From CAZQLE01 sp964593905 (lineage in GTDB: Bacteria; Chloroflexota; Anaerolineae; Anaerolineales; Anaerolineaceae): a stretch of 24,062 nt of DNA. The stretch spans positions 1-24,062 of the forward strand of contig CAZQLE010000034.1 in NCBI GenBank assembly GCA_964593905.1, in the 5' to 3' direction. Position numbers and translations under genes: made by a program. Under the pieces are notes generated by a model. That model saw only the letters and a list, made by a program, of their open reading frames with translations. It searched no databases and was not told the DNA's origin. Positions 8,560-15,393 of this stretch are shown here, piece after piece. The number at the start of each line of letters is the position of its first letter. The first letter of the stretch is position 1.

Positions 8560-9564
8560 ATGGCCGCCCCCCTGAAGAAAATTCGTTGGATCAGTATCTT
8601 AATTCTGGCTGCAATGTTGTTAACTGCCTGTTCCCCTGCAGCTTCCATCATGCCCTCGACCGAAGAATCCAAGGGTTTTGAGGCCGAAAGAAACGCTTAT
8701 GGGGTTGCCCCGGCCCCGATGATGGATATGGCTGAGGCGCCCGCCGCTGCACAGGCCATCGAGCCATCTGCGCCTGCCGCTGGCGCCGGCAGCGCGGCCC
8801 GCCGGATCGTATTGATGAATGCCGATTTGTCCATCGTAGTGGATGACCCCTCTGTTTCGATGACCGCCATTACCAAAATGGCCGAGGAGATGAAAGGGTT
8901 TGTGGTTTCTTCAAACCTTTACCGCACCACAACCAGCCAGGGCATCGAAGTTCCGGCCGCCACCATCACCATTCGTATTCCCGCAGAACGGCTAAACGAG
9001 AGCCTGGACCGGATTAAAGCCCTCACCTCGGATATTGACACCGATGTCCTTTCAGAAAATATCTCCGGACAGGATGTAACCAGCGAATATACCGATTTAC
9101 AGTCGCGGCTCACCAACCTGCAAAACGCCGAGGCGCGGTTAAAAGAAATTATGGCTTCAGCCACCCGCACCGAAGATGTGCTGCAAGTTTATAACGAATT
9201 GACGCGTGTCACCGAGCAAATTGAAGTCATCAAGGGACAGATCAAATATTACGATGAAGCCAGCGCTCTTTCGGCCATCAGCGTCAACATGCAGTCCAAA
9301 GAAGCCGTTCAACCGCTGACGGTGGGTGGCTGGAAACCGGTGGGCGTGGCGCGAGATGCCGTCCAGGCTTTGCTCGACGCCCTGCAATTCATTGCCAACG
9401 CCGCCATCTGGGCCACCCTGTTCTGCCTGCCCATCGGGCTATTGATCGGGCTGCCCATCTTCTTTATTGTTCGCGGCATCCGAAAATGGAACCGCGGCCG
9501 GAAATCACAAAAAGCAGCAGTCATCGCCGAACCGGCTGGCGACGAGAAAGAAAACAACAAATAA
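8560..9564 (+). CDS. DUF4349-domain lipoprotein with C-terminal membrane helix
   Basis: This 334-residue lipoprotein begins MAAPLKKIRWISILILAAMLLTAC, with the lipobox LTAC and lipidated Cys24. A low-complexity Ala/Pro linker follows to about residue 85. The DUF4349 domain then runs from ARRIVLMNADLSIVVDD through the Val/Thr-rich strand region (AATITIRIPAERLNESLDRI) and a predicted coiled-coil helix pair (EYTDLQSRLTNLQNAEARLKEI and YNELTRVTEQIEVIKGQIKYY). Near the C-terminus is a membrane helix (ATLFCLPIGLLIGLPIFFIV) with a basic cytosolic tail, so the protein is anchored at both ends. The family has no defined function; the coiled coil suggests an envelope role. The start is set by TAAGGAG at 8547. 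A perfect terminator lies 13 nt after the stop. The 89 nt upstream show no convincing promoter, so read-through from the metallophosphoesterase is possible. Confidence 0.88.
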   Translation: MAAPLKKIRWISILILAAMLLTACSPAASIMPSTEESKGFEAERNAYGVAPAPMMDMAEAPAAAQAIEPSAPAAGAGSAARRIVLMNADLSIVVDDPSVSMTAITKMAEEMKGFVVSSNLYRTTTSQGIEVPAATITIRIPAERLNESLDRIKALTSDIDTDVLSENISGQDVTSEYTDLQSRLTNLQNAEARLKEIMASATRTEDVLQVYNELTRVTEQIEVIKGQIKYYDEASALSAISVNMQSKEAVQPLTVGGWKPVGVARDAVQALLDALQFIANAAIWATLFCLPIGLLIGLPIFFIVRGIRKWNRGRKSQKAAVIAEPAGDEKENNK

Positions 9565-9576
9565 ACCGCACGTCGA

Positions 9577-9620
9577 GATCAAAAAAAGAGCGGCCAATCT
9601 TGGCCGCTCTTTTTTTGATC
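9577..9620. terminator. Perfect bidirectional intrinsic terminator between convergent genes
   Basis: Two 20-nt arms (9577-9596 and 9601-9620) are exact reverse complements around a 4-nt ATCT loop. The GC core GAGCGGCCA/TGGCCGCTC is flanked by seven A on the left and seven T on the right, so each strand reads as a GC hairpin followed by a U tract. It lies 12 nt after the DUF4349 stop and 23 nt after the end of the convergent GH36 gene, and so serves both. Confidence 0.93.
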
Positions 9621-9643
9621 TTCGCTTATATTCCCGCCGCAAA

Positions 9644-11992
9644 TCACGCCGCTGCCGGAAACAAAATGACAACCTCGGCCGAGCCGCTTCCTTCAACGTT
9701 AATTCGATAACGCCCTTCACCAAAAGACTGCCAGGCAGTGTCCATACCATCAACTTTAATGCGCATCGGCTCCAAAGGCAAATAAACAGCCATTACGCCT
9801 TTAAAGTTGCGCTTTAATTCGAGGCAAATGGTAATGCGATTCTCTTCCGCCTGCCACGAAGAAACTTCCATACCCTGTGAAAAATGCAGGTTGCTGCCCA
9901 GATATTGCGCTTCATCAAGCTCAGCCGAACGAACTGCCAGCAACAAAACACCATGAGCCGCAATTTCACCCTCAAAGAGAATCTCACCGGAATGAATTCG
10001 CGCCGGGGATCCATCCCAAAATGACCGCACCCAGTACCGCCCGTGCGGCAGCTTAAAATCGTCGGAGCGCAAAGTGACCTTTTGGGCTTGATCGCGCCAG
10101 TTAAAGCAGGCCACCAGCCACCAGTCACCGGTGTCATTTTTTAAGGGTAACCGCACGCGTTCTGGTGTTTCTTTTTCAAACCAGTCCAACACTTCACCCC
10201 GCCGGTCAAGCAGGGGAAGAAACACCTCTGCAATCTGCAACCGGTCAAGCGTCAGCGCCGGCAAATCATCAGAGAGCAGCAGCATCCCGCCGGTCATGCC
10301 GATCACCGTCGCCATCGCGCGAATTTCATCCAGGCTGTAATCGGTCTCAGGGCGCAGCAACACACAATCGGGATCATTGATCCACCATTTGCGGTGCAGC
10401 ATCGCCCTGGATAGAATATTCTGCAGCGAATTCCGCCCGGCCGGCATACTGGGTTCATCACGAAACAGAAAGCCAACCCCAGAGTAAGTGGGGTCCCAGG
10501 TGGGGGCCGTATCCGGCCCAATTCGCATGGCATCGACCAACCCCAAACCTGAACCCAACGGCAAACCGCACCCAAGCAGCAGGGTTTCTGCCCCCGCGGC
10601 CTCACGCAACGCTTCCATCCCCTGCCGCAAAACCTGCGCGCGGGTCATCGTTGGGTCGTGATACACCCCCTTTAAGGCGGCTGCATATAAAAAGTCCAGT
10701 TTCAAATAGGGAAATTTCCATTGCTCCACGGCAGTGTAAATTAAAGCACGGCATTCATCCAAAACACCGGGGTGGGTTAAATCCAACGCGTAATTGAAAC
10801 GATTCCAGACAAACCCGGCATTGGCAAAACGGCCGGATCGTGTTTTTAACAAATATTCGGGGTGTTGGCGCGCCAGTTTTGCCGTGGGATGAACAATAAA
10901 AGGCGCCAGCCATATCCCGGCCATAAATTGCTGCCGGGCAATTTCAACCGCCAGTTTTTCCACACCATCGGGAAAACCACGCTGGAAGGTATACCAATCG
11001 CCAATCTGGGTCTCAAACCCATCATCAATTTGCACCAGGTCCACCGGCAGCCACTCGCGCAAACCGACCAGTGCATCCAGGTTGGTCAAAATTTTTTCCT
11101 GGCTAATGTTCTGATAAAAGTGATACCACGAACACCACCCGGTCAGCGTCTTTTCGGGTAAACGAACCTCATTTTCGCGCGCCGCCGCATCCAGATAAAC
11201 TTCCATGGGGTCGGCAGAATCCATATCCAGCGGGGCCACCGCCAACCAGTCTGTTTTCATCTGCCGTCCGGGTAACAAAACCGCCTCGTCGGCATTCGCC
11301 CAGCAAGACAAAACCGGCATTTCACCAAGGCAGGCTTCAAAACTGCCAAATTGCTCTTTCTGGCTTAAAAAGCCCACCACAAAACCCTGCTGCTGCTGCC
11401 GGTTGCCAAAGGCGCAGAAAAAATCGGAGCTGAAATGGCCCGGGCGGCCCGGTTCGGGTGTGCCAGGATTACAAATCATCGGCTTTTGCATTGGGCCAAG
11501 TCGCGAGCGCCGCGGCCGGTCTTTGACGCCATACACACCGCTGCGAGACCACGACTGCCAGCCATTCACATAAAACGCCTGTCCGTTGACCGGTCCGCGC
11601 ATATCGATCGGCGCCTGGTCAAAGAAAATAAAACGGCCCAGGTTCACCGCATCCTGCCCCCGGTTTTCCACCCACAGCCGCAAAAGCGCCAGAGGCTCCT
11701 GCTCTCCAAGCCCAACTTCCAGACCCATCCGCAAGCCGGTAACCGGATCATCGCGGGTGATCGTCAGCACCTGCAACAGGCCATGTTGCGGGTCAACGAC
11801 CCGGTCTTGCGGGTGTACCTCAAATCCTTGATCCAAAACAGAAAACCATTGGGTCGCCGACCCGCGCCAGACCGCCAGGCCGGGTTGAATATGCGCAAGG
11901 GCCTGCGTTCCGTTTCGCCGGTCGGTCAGGCCAAGTTGCCACTGTGCTGCGTCCAGTTCCCAGGTAAAGGTTTTGTTTTGTAGAGTTTCCAT
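9644..11992 (-). CDS. GH36-family glycoside hydrolase, alpha-galactosidase-like
   Basis: This 782-residue enzyme belongs to clan GH-D. It has an N-terminal beta-sandwich (about 1-270), a TIM barrel (about 280-620) and a C-terminal beta domain. Barrel signatures are GWCSWYHFY (285-293), VQIDDGFE (320-327), GIWLAPF (359-365), YLKLDF with the presumed nucleophile Asp433, and CGLPLGSGLGLVDAMRIGPD with the presumed acid/base Asp494. It probably cleaves alpha-galactosides, but GH36 also includes alpha-N-acetylgalactosaminidases and other specificities, so the substrate is not settled. It has no signal peptide and is predicted cytosolic, acting on imported oligosaccharides. The start is the ATG at 11992, because an extended -10 box sits 6 nt upstream and there is no Shine-Dalgarno; a leaderless mRNA is predicted. 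No sugar transporter is adjacent; the ABC importer in the window looks peptide-type and lies beyond dinG. Confidence 0.88.
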   Translation of the reverse strand: METLQNKTFTWELDAAQWQLGLTDRRNGTQALAHIQPGLAVWRGSATQWFSVLDQGFEVHPQDRVVDPQHGLLQVLTITRDDPVTGLRMGLEVGLGEQEPLALLRLWVENRGQDAVNLGRFIFFDQAPIDMRGPVNGQAFYVNGWQSWSRSGVYGVKDRPRRSRLGPMQKPMICNPGTPEPGRPGHFSSDFFCAFGNRQQQQGFVVGFLSQKEQFGSFEACLGEMPVLSCWANADEAVLLPGRQMKTDWLAVAPLDMDSADPMEVYLDAAARENEVRLPEKTLTGWCSWYHFYQNISQEKILTNLDALVGLREWLPVDLVQIDDGFETQIGDWYTFQRGFPDGVEKLAVEIARQQFMAGIWLAPFIVHPTAKLARQHPEYLLKTRSGRFANAGFVWNRFNYALDLTHPGVLDECRALIYTAVEQWKFPYLKLDFLYAAALKGVYHDPTMTRAQVLRQGMEALREAAGAETLLLGCGLPLGSGLGLVDAMRIGPDTAPTWDPTYSGVGFLFRDEPSMPAGRNSLQNILSRAMLHRKWWINDPDCVLLRPETDYSLDEIRAMATVIGMTGGMLLLSDDLPALTLDRLQIAEVFLPLLDRRGEVLDWFEKETPERVRLPLKNDTGDWWLVACFNWRDQAQKVTLRSDDFKLPHGRYWVRSFWDGSPARIHSGEILFEGEIAAHGVLLLAVRSAELDEAQYLGSNLHFSQGMEVSSWQAEENRITICLELKRNFKGVMAVYLPLEPMRIKVDGMDTAWQSFGEGRYRINVEGSGSAEVVILFPAAA

Positions 11993-11998
11993 TTTTCT

Positions 11999-12006
11999 AT
12001 CTTAGC
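11999..12006 (-). promoter_or_regulatory. Extended -10 promoter for the GH36 gene, predicted leaderless
   Basis: On the minus strand TGC precedes TAAGAT (12004-11999), making an extended -10 (TGnTAAGAT). A -35-like TCGAAA lies 17 nt upstream (4 of 6 matches to TTGACA). Only six bases, AGAAAA, separate the -10 from the ATG, so transcription should begin at or within a base or two of the A of the start codon. Confidence 0.7.
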
Positions 12007-12037
12007 ACAGGTCGCCGGGTTTTTCGACCGCGGCAGT

Positions 12038-12056
12038 GGGGGCAAAACAGAGCAAT
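12038..12056. repeat. 19-nt direct repeat, copy 1, in the divergent promoter region
   Basis: GGGGGCAAAACAGAGCAAT matches the copy at 12170-12188 at 18 of 19 positions (A/G at position 14). The two copies have the same orientation and start 132 nt apart. Copy 1 lies about 33 nt upstream of the GH36 -10 box. It may be a binding site for a regulator of one or both divergent genes. Confidence 0.6.
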
Positions 12057-12169
12057 CGCATCTTCTGCAAGGAACGGAAAATCACCGCTTTTTACTCCCC
12101 ATCCCAATTTGGAAAGGGACCGGGAAATGGGTAAAACACAACAAAAAAATTAGCTGCGCTTGCCCTGCA

Positions 12170-12188
12170 GGGGGCAAAACAGGGCAAT
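12170..12188. repeat. 19-nt direct repeat, copy 2
   Basis: GGGGGCAAAACAGGGCAAT is the second copy, about 36 nt upstream of the dinG extended -10. Its left end overlaps an inverted repeat (TTGCCC at 12160-12165 with GGGCAA) centred on the palindrome CCCTGCAGGG. Only two copies were seen, so this is not a CRISPR array. Confidence 0.6.
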
Positions 12189-12224
12189 TAGAAAGATATC
12201 TGGTCAGAGTGCATGAAATACGAA

Positions 12225-12233
12225 TGGTATAAT
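12225..12233 (+). promoter_or_regulatory. Extended -10 promoter of dinG, predicted leaderless
   Basis: TGGTATAAT is a consensus extended -10 (TG, one base, TATAAT at 12228-12233). Seven bases, CAACGCC, lie between it and the ATG at 12241, which places the expected transcription start on the first base of the start codon. No Shine-Dalgarno is possible in that gap. No good -35 hexamer is visible at the usual distance, as is common for extended -10 promoters. Confidence 0.8.
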
Positions 12234-12240
12234 CAACGCC

Positions 12241-15039
12241 ATGCCATCATTCGTTGCCCTCGATATCGAAACCACCGGTCTGGACGCAAATCGCGACGCG
12301 ATTATTGAAATCGGCGCTGTCCGTTTCAACGGCAATCGAATAGAAGATGAATGGAGTTCACTGATCAATCCCGGTCGGCCGATTCCACCCATGATCACAC
12401 AGCTAACCGGCATCTCAAATGATATGATCCGTTCGGCGCCCACACTGGGCAGCGTAATTCAACAGTTTGCCGATTTTGTAGGCAGCCGCCCGGTCATCGG
12501 CCACAATGTTCAGTTTGATCTGTCTTTTCTGCGCAAGCAGAAAATCTTGCTGGATAACGAAGTTTTTGATACGTACGAATTGGCTTCGGTGTTGCTGCCC
12601 ACTGCCAGCCGCTATAACCTCGGTGCGCTGGCGCAGCGCCTGGGGGTGTTTTTAAATGGCGCACACCGCGCCCTGGAAGATTCGCGCGCCACATACGGGG
12701 TTTTCTTACGCCTGTATCAGATGGTGTATGACCTTCCGCTGGAATTACTGGCAGAATTTGTGCGGTTAAGCGAACCCTTTGAATGGGGCGCTTCAGGCAT
12801 CTTCCGCGCAGTGATCGCTGAACGGGTAAAAAAGGGCGAGGTCTTCAACCAGCGCAACTTGCACCCCACGTTCGGCATGTTATTCCACCCGACGCAGCAG
12901 ATGCTTTTCCCGCCGCTGACACCAATCGAAAACCCGCCAGCGTTGAATGTAGACGAAGTAGCCTCCATTCTCGAATATGGCGGGCCGTTCTCCAGTTACT
13001 TTGAAGGTTACGAACAACGCCCCCAGCAGGTTGAAATGTTGCGCGCTGTTACCGTGGCGCTGAGCGATCACCAACACCTGATGGTCGAAGCCGGCACCGG
13101 CACCGGAAAGTCTTTCGCCTATCTGGTTCCGGCCGCGCTGTGGGCGCTCAACGCCCAATCACGGGTAATTATTTCCACCAATACCATCAATCTGCAAGAT
13201 CAGCTCATCAAAAAAGACATCCCCGATCTTTCCGCCGCCCTGGGCCTTCCCCTGCGGGCCGCCGTCTTAAAGGGCCGCTCAAATTATCTTTGCCCCCGGC
13301 GTTTAGATTCACTTCGCCGCCGCGGACCCGATTCGGCCGAAGAGATGCGGGTTCTGGCAAAAGTGCTGGTTTGGCTGGCTCAAGATGGCAATGGAGACCG
13401 CACCGAAATTAACCTCAATGGACCGGTTGAACGGGACATCTGGTCGCGATTATGCGCCGAAGATGAAGGCTGCAAAGGTGAGACTTGCGCTGCGCGCATG
13501 GGCGGGATCTGCCCCTTCTACCGCGCCAAACAGGCCGCCCAGAGCGCCCACCTGTTAATTGTCAATCATGCCCTCTTGCTGGCAGATGTTGCCACTGGCA
13601 GCCGTGTGCTGCCCGATTACGATCATCTCGTGATTGATGAAGCCCACCATCTTGAATCGGCCACCACCAGCGCATTAAGTTACCGGCTTACCCAGTTGGA
13701 TCTGGCGCGCTCACTGCGCGAACTGGGCGGGTCTGGAAGCGGTATCATTGGGCGAATTAACCAGTATCTGGCTGAAATGCTCTCGCCCGCCGATCTGGCT
13801 GCTTACCGGCAGGCCTTTGACCGTATCACCGATCTGGCCTTCCGCTGTGAGCACGATATCAAAACATTTTTCCAGGTGGTCGATTATTTTCTTACCGAAC
13901 AACGCGACGGCAAGCCGGTAAGCCCCTACGGCCAGCAGGAGCGAATCTTACCCTCCACACGCACTCAGCCCGGCTGGGGCGAGGTGGAGATTGCCTGGGA
14001 CAGCGCCCATGAGACCCTGCAACTGGTTTTAAATCTTGTCGCCCAGGTTTATAAATCGATCTCCGAAATGGATGACCTGGCCGAAGAGATGGAAGATGCA
14101 CACGGCGGGTTGGGAAACATTTACCGCCGGCTGGGTGAAGCGGATGTCAATTTGCACAACCTGGTCAGCACCCCCAACACCGATCAAATCTACTGGTTTG
14201 AGATCAGCCCGGTCAATAACAACCTGGCCATTAACATTGCCCCGCTGCAAATTGGCCCCCTGGTCGAACAGTATCTCTGGCACGAGAAAGCTGCGGTGAT
14301 CTTAACTTCAGCCACCCTGACCACCGAACAGAGTTTTGACTACCTGCGCGAACGCCTGTATGCAGATGAAGCCAATGAGTTGGCGTTGGGATCGCCATTC
14401 GATTATGAGGGCTCTGCCCTGCTCTACCTGGTCAATGATATTGCCGAACCGGCAGATGCAAACAATTATCAACGCAGTGTAGAAAGCTCACTCATCCGGC
14501 TTAGCAAAGCCAGCGGCGGCCGTTTATTGGCGCTCTTCACATCGTATGCGCAATTAAAACGCACCTCCCAAAACATTGGCCCCGCGCTGGCCGAGGCGGG
14601 AATTCAGGTATATGAACAGGGTGAAGGCGCTTCACCCAACAGCCTGCTGGAAACCTTCCGCGAGGCGGATAAGGCCATTCTGCTGGGCACGCGCGCATTC
14701 TGGGAAGGGGTGGATATCCCCGGTGAAGCGCTATCCATCCTGGTCATCGTGAAATTACCCTTTGATGTCCCCTCCGATCCAATCGTCGCAGCGCGCTCCG
14801 AAATTTTTGACGATCCGTTCAACCAGTACAGCCTCCCAGAGGCCATTTTGCGCTTCCGCCAGGGCTTTGGGCGTTTAATCCGCACCCAGTCTGACCGGGG
14901 CGTGGTGGCGATTTTGGACCGGCGGATTCTAACCAAACGGTATGGCAAAGAATTTATCGCCTCTCTGCCTACCTGCACGGTCAAAGTCGGTTCCATGCAA
15001 GATTTACCGGCCAGCGCAACCCGGTGGTTAAACATCTAA
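12241..15039 (+). CDS. dinG: DinG-type ATP-dependent DNA helicase with N-terminal 3'-5' exonuclease domain
   Basis: This 932-residue protein joins a DnaQ-like DEDDh exonuclease to an XPD/DinG superfamily 2 helicase, the layout seen in Firmicutes DinG and many Chloroflexota. Exonuclease residues 1-165: Asp8/Glu10 in DIETTG, Asp93 in GHNVQFD, and His142/Asp147 in HRALEDSRA, so the nuclease site is intact. Helicase: Walker A EAGTGTGKS (283-291), the DEAH box at 466-469 (Asp-Glu-Ala-His) and motif VI QGFGRLIR (876-883). Between Walker A and DEAH lie cysteines 351, 405, 411, 416 and 424, consistent with a 4Fe-4S cluster. The likely role is unwinding R-loops or repair intermediates. It is monocistronic. 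The start is fixed by the promoter 7 nt upstream. I see no clear terminator after the stop. Confidence 0.95.
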   Translation: MPSFVALDIETTGLDANRDAIIEIGAVRFNGNRIEDEWSSLINPGRPIPPMITQLTGISNDMIRSAPTLGSVIQQFADFVGSRPVIGHNVQFDLSFLRKQKILLDNEVFDTYELASVLLPTASRYNLGALAQRLGVFLNGAHRALEDSRATYGVFLRLYQMVYDLPLELLAEFVRLSEPFEWGASGIFRAVIAERVKKGEVFNQRNLHPTFGMLFHPTQQMLFPPLTPIENPPALNVDEVASILEYGGPFSSYFEGYEQRPQQVEMLRAVTVALSDHQHLMVEAGTGTGKSFAYLVPAALWALNAQSRVIISTNTINLQDQLIKKDIPDLSAALGLPLRAAVLKGRSNYLCPRRLDSLRRRGPDSAEEMRVLAKVLVWLAQDGNGDRTEINLNGPVERDIWSRLCAEDEGCKGETCAARMGGICPFYRAKQAAQSAHLLIVNHALLLADVATGSRVLPDYDHLVIDEAHHLESATTSALSYRLTQLDLARSLRELGGSGSGIIGRINQYLAEMLSPADLAAYRQAFDRITDLAFRCEHDIKTFFQVVDYFLTEQRDGKPVSPYGQQERILPSTRTQPGWGEVEIAWDSAHETLQLVLNLVAQVYKSISEMDDLAEEMEDAHGGLGNIYRRLGEADVNLHNLVSTPNTDQIYWFEISPVNNNLAINIAPLQIGPLVEQYLWHEKAAVILTSATLTTEQSFDYLRERLYADEANELALGSPFDYEGSALLYLVNDIAEPADANNYQRSVESSLIRLSKASGGRLLALFTSYAQLKRTSQNIGPALAEAGIQVYEQGEGASPNSLLETFREADKAILLGTRAFWEGVDIPGEALSILVIVKLPFDVPSDPIVAARSEIFDDPFNQYSLPEAILRFRQGFGRLIRTQSDRGVVAILDRRILTKRYGKEFIASLPTCTVKVGSMQDLPASATRWLNI

Positions 15040-15149
15040 AGCAAATAGAGCAAACCGGGCCAGTGTACCTTCATTTTTTGGGCATCCCTGGGTAAAATTC
15101 GAAATTATCATTCCAATTCCCTGTTGCTTTTTCTTAAAAACCACTTAAA

Positions 15150-15168
15150 ATAATATACGGTATATTAT
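15150..15168. promoter_or_regulatory. 19-bp palindrome, candidate operator
   Basis: Arms ATAATATAC and GTATATTAT (9 bp each, perfect) flank a central G. It lies 225 nt before the transporter start in a stretch rich in TATA-like hexamers, where a promoter is plausible. It could bind the GntR/FCD regulator encoded at 19263, but the half-site order is AC-GT, not the usual GT-AC of many GntR operators, so the link is tentative. Confidence 0.45.
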
Positions 15169-15300
15169 ATCTATTGGTAAATGTATCCCACCCTTTTACC
15201 GGTCAAACTTCATCAATCTCCACCTTGGCAGATGGAAAAAACTCTTTGACCAGTAATTCCACGAACACATTATTTCTTTTAATCAAAAATTGGCAGCGCT

Positions 15301-15329
15301 CTCCTGATGGAAAGGATTTCAATCAGGAG
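15301..15329 (+). promoter_or_regulatory. Leader hairpin upstream of the solute-binding protein
   Basis: CTCCTGAT (15301-15308) pairs with ATCAGGAG (15322-15329). After one G/A mismatch, GAAA pairs with TTTC around a GGA loop, giving 12 bp in 29 nt. The left-arm CTCCT is also complementary to AGGAG of the true ribosome site at 15383-15387, so an alternative pairing that hides the ribosome site is possible but only 5 bp long. Confidence 0.5.
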
Positions 15330-15331
15330 TC

Positions 15332-15351
15332 TGGAAATTTATAAATTTCCA
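15332..15351. promoter_or_regulatory. 20-bp perfect palindrome in the importer leader
   Basis: TGGAAATTTATAAATTTCCA is its own reverse complement. It lies two bases after the leader hairpin and 42 nt before the start codon. It could be a protein operator or, as RNA, a short stem; its AT-rich centre makes an operator more natural. Confidence 0.5.
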
Positions 15352-15382
15352 ATTAGAGCTTCTTTTCACCCCAACCCTTAAG

Positions 15383-15388
15383 AGGAGG
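15383..15388 (+). promoter_or_regulatory. Strong ribosome binding site deciding a TTG start
   Basis: AGGAGG sits 5 nt before the TTG at 15394. No in-frame ATG or GTG gives a complete lipoprotein signal peptide, so the TTG start is accepted on the strength of this site. Confidence 0.88.
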
Positions 15389-15393
15389 ATACC

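Larger units (their letters stand above)
15040..15393. other. 354-nt AT-rich non-coding region with clustered inverted repeats, leader of the importer
   Basis: I see no gene here. From left to right it holds a 19-bp palindrome (15150-15168) in an AT-rich promoter-like stretch; GGTAAA/TTTACC (15176-15181 with 15195-15200); GGTCAAA/TTTGACC (15201-15207 with 15245-15251); a 29-nt near-perfect hairpin (15301-15329); a 20-bp perfect palindrome (15332-15351); and the strong ribosome site at 15383. The part after about 15170 is probably the 5' untranslated leader of the solute-binding protein gene. The structures do not match a riboswitch class that I can recognise. Confidence 0.6.

Noticed and set aside
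11435..11983. 182-codon plus-strand open frame
   Set aside because: It is antisense to the well-supported GH36 gene. Its composition is that of a shadow frame in GC-rich coding DNA, with no family resemblance.
12038..12188. Possible CRISPR remnant
   Set aside because: There are only two copies of a 19-nt repeat with a 113-nt gap and no further units or cas genes; a regulatory repeat is the simpler reading.
15040..15120. Intrinsic terminator after dinG
   Set aside because: A T-run is present near 15075 but no stable GC stem precedes it, so I could not support a terminator.
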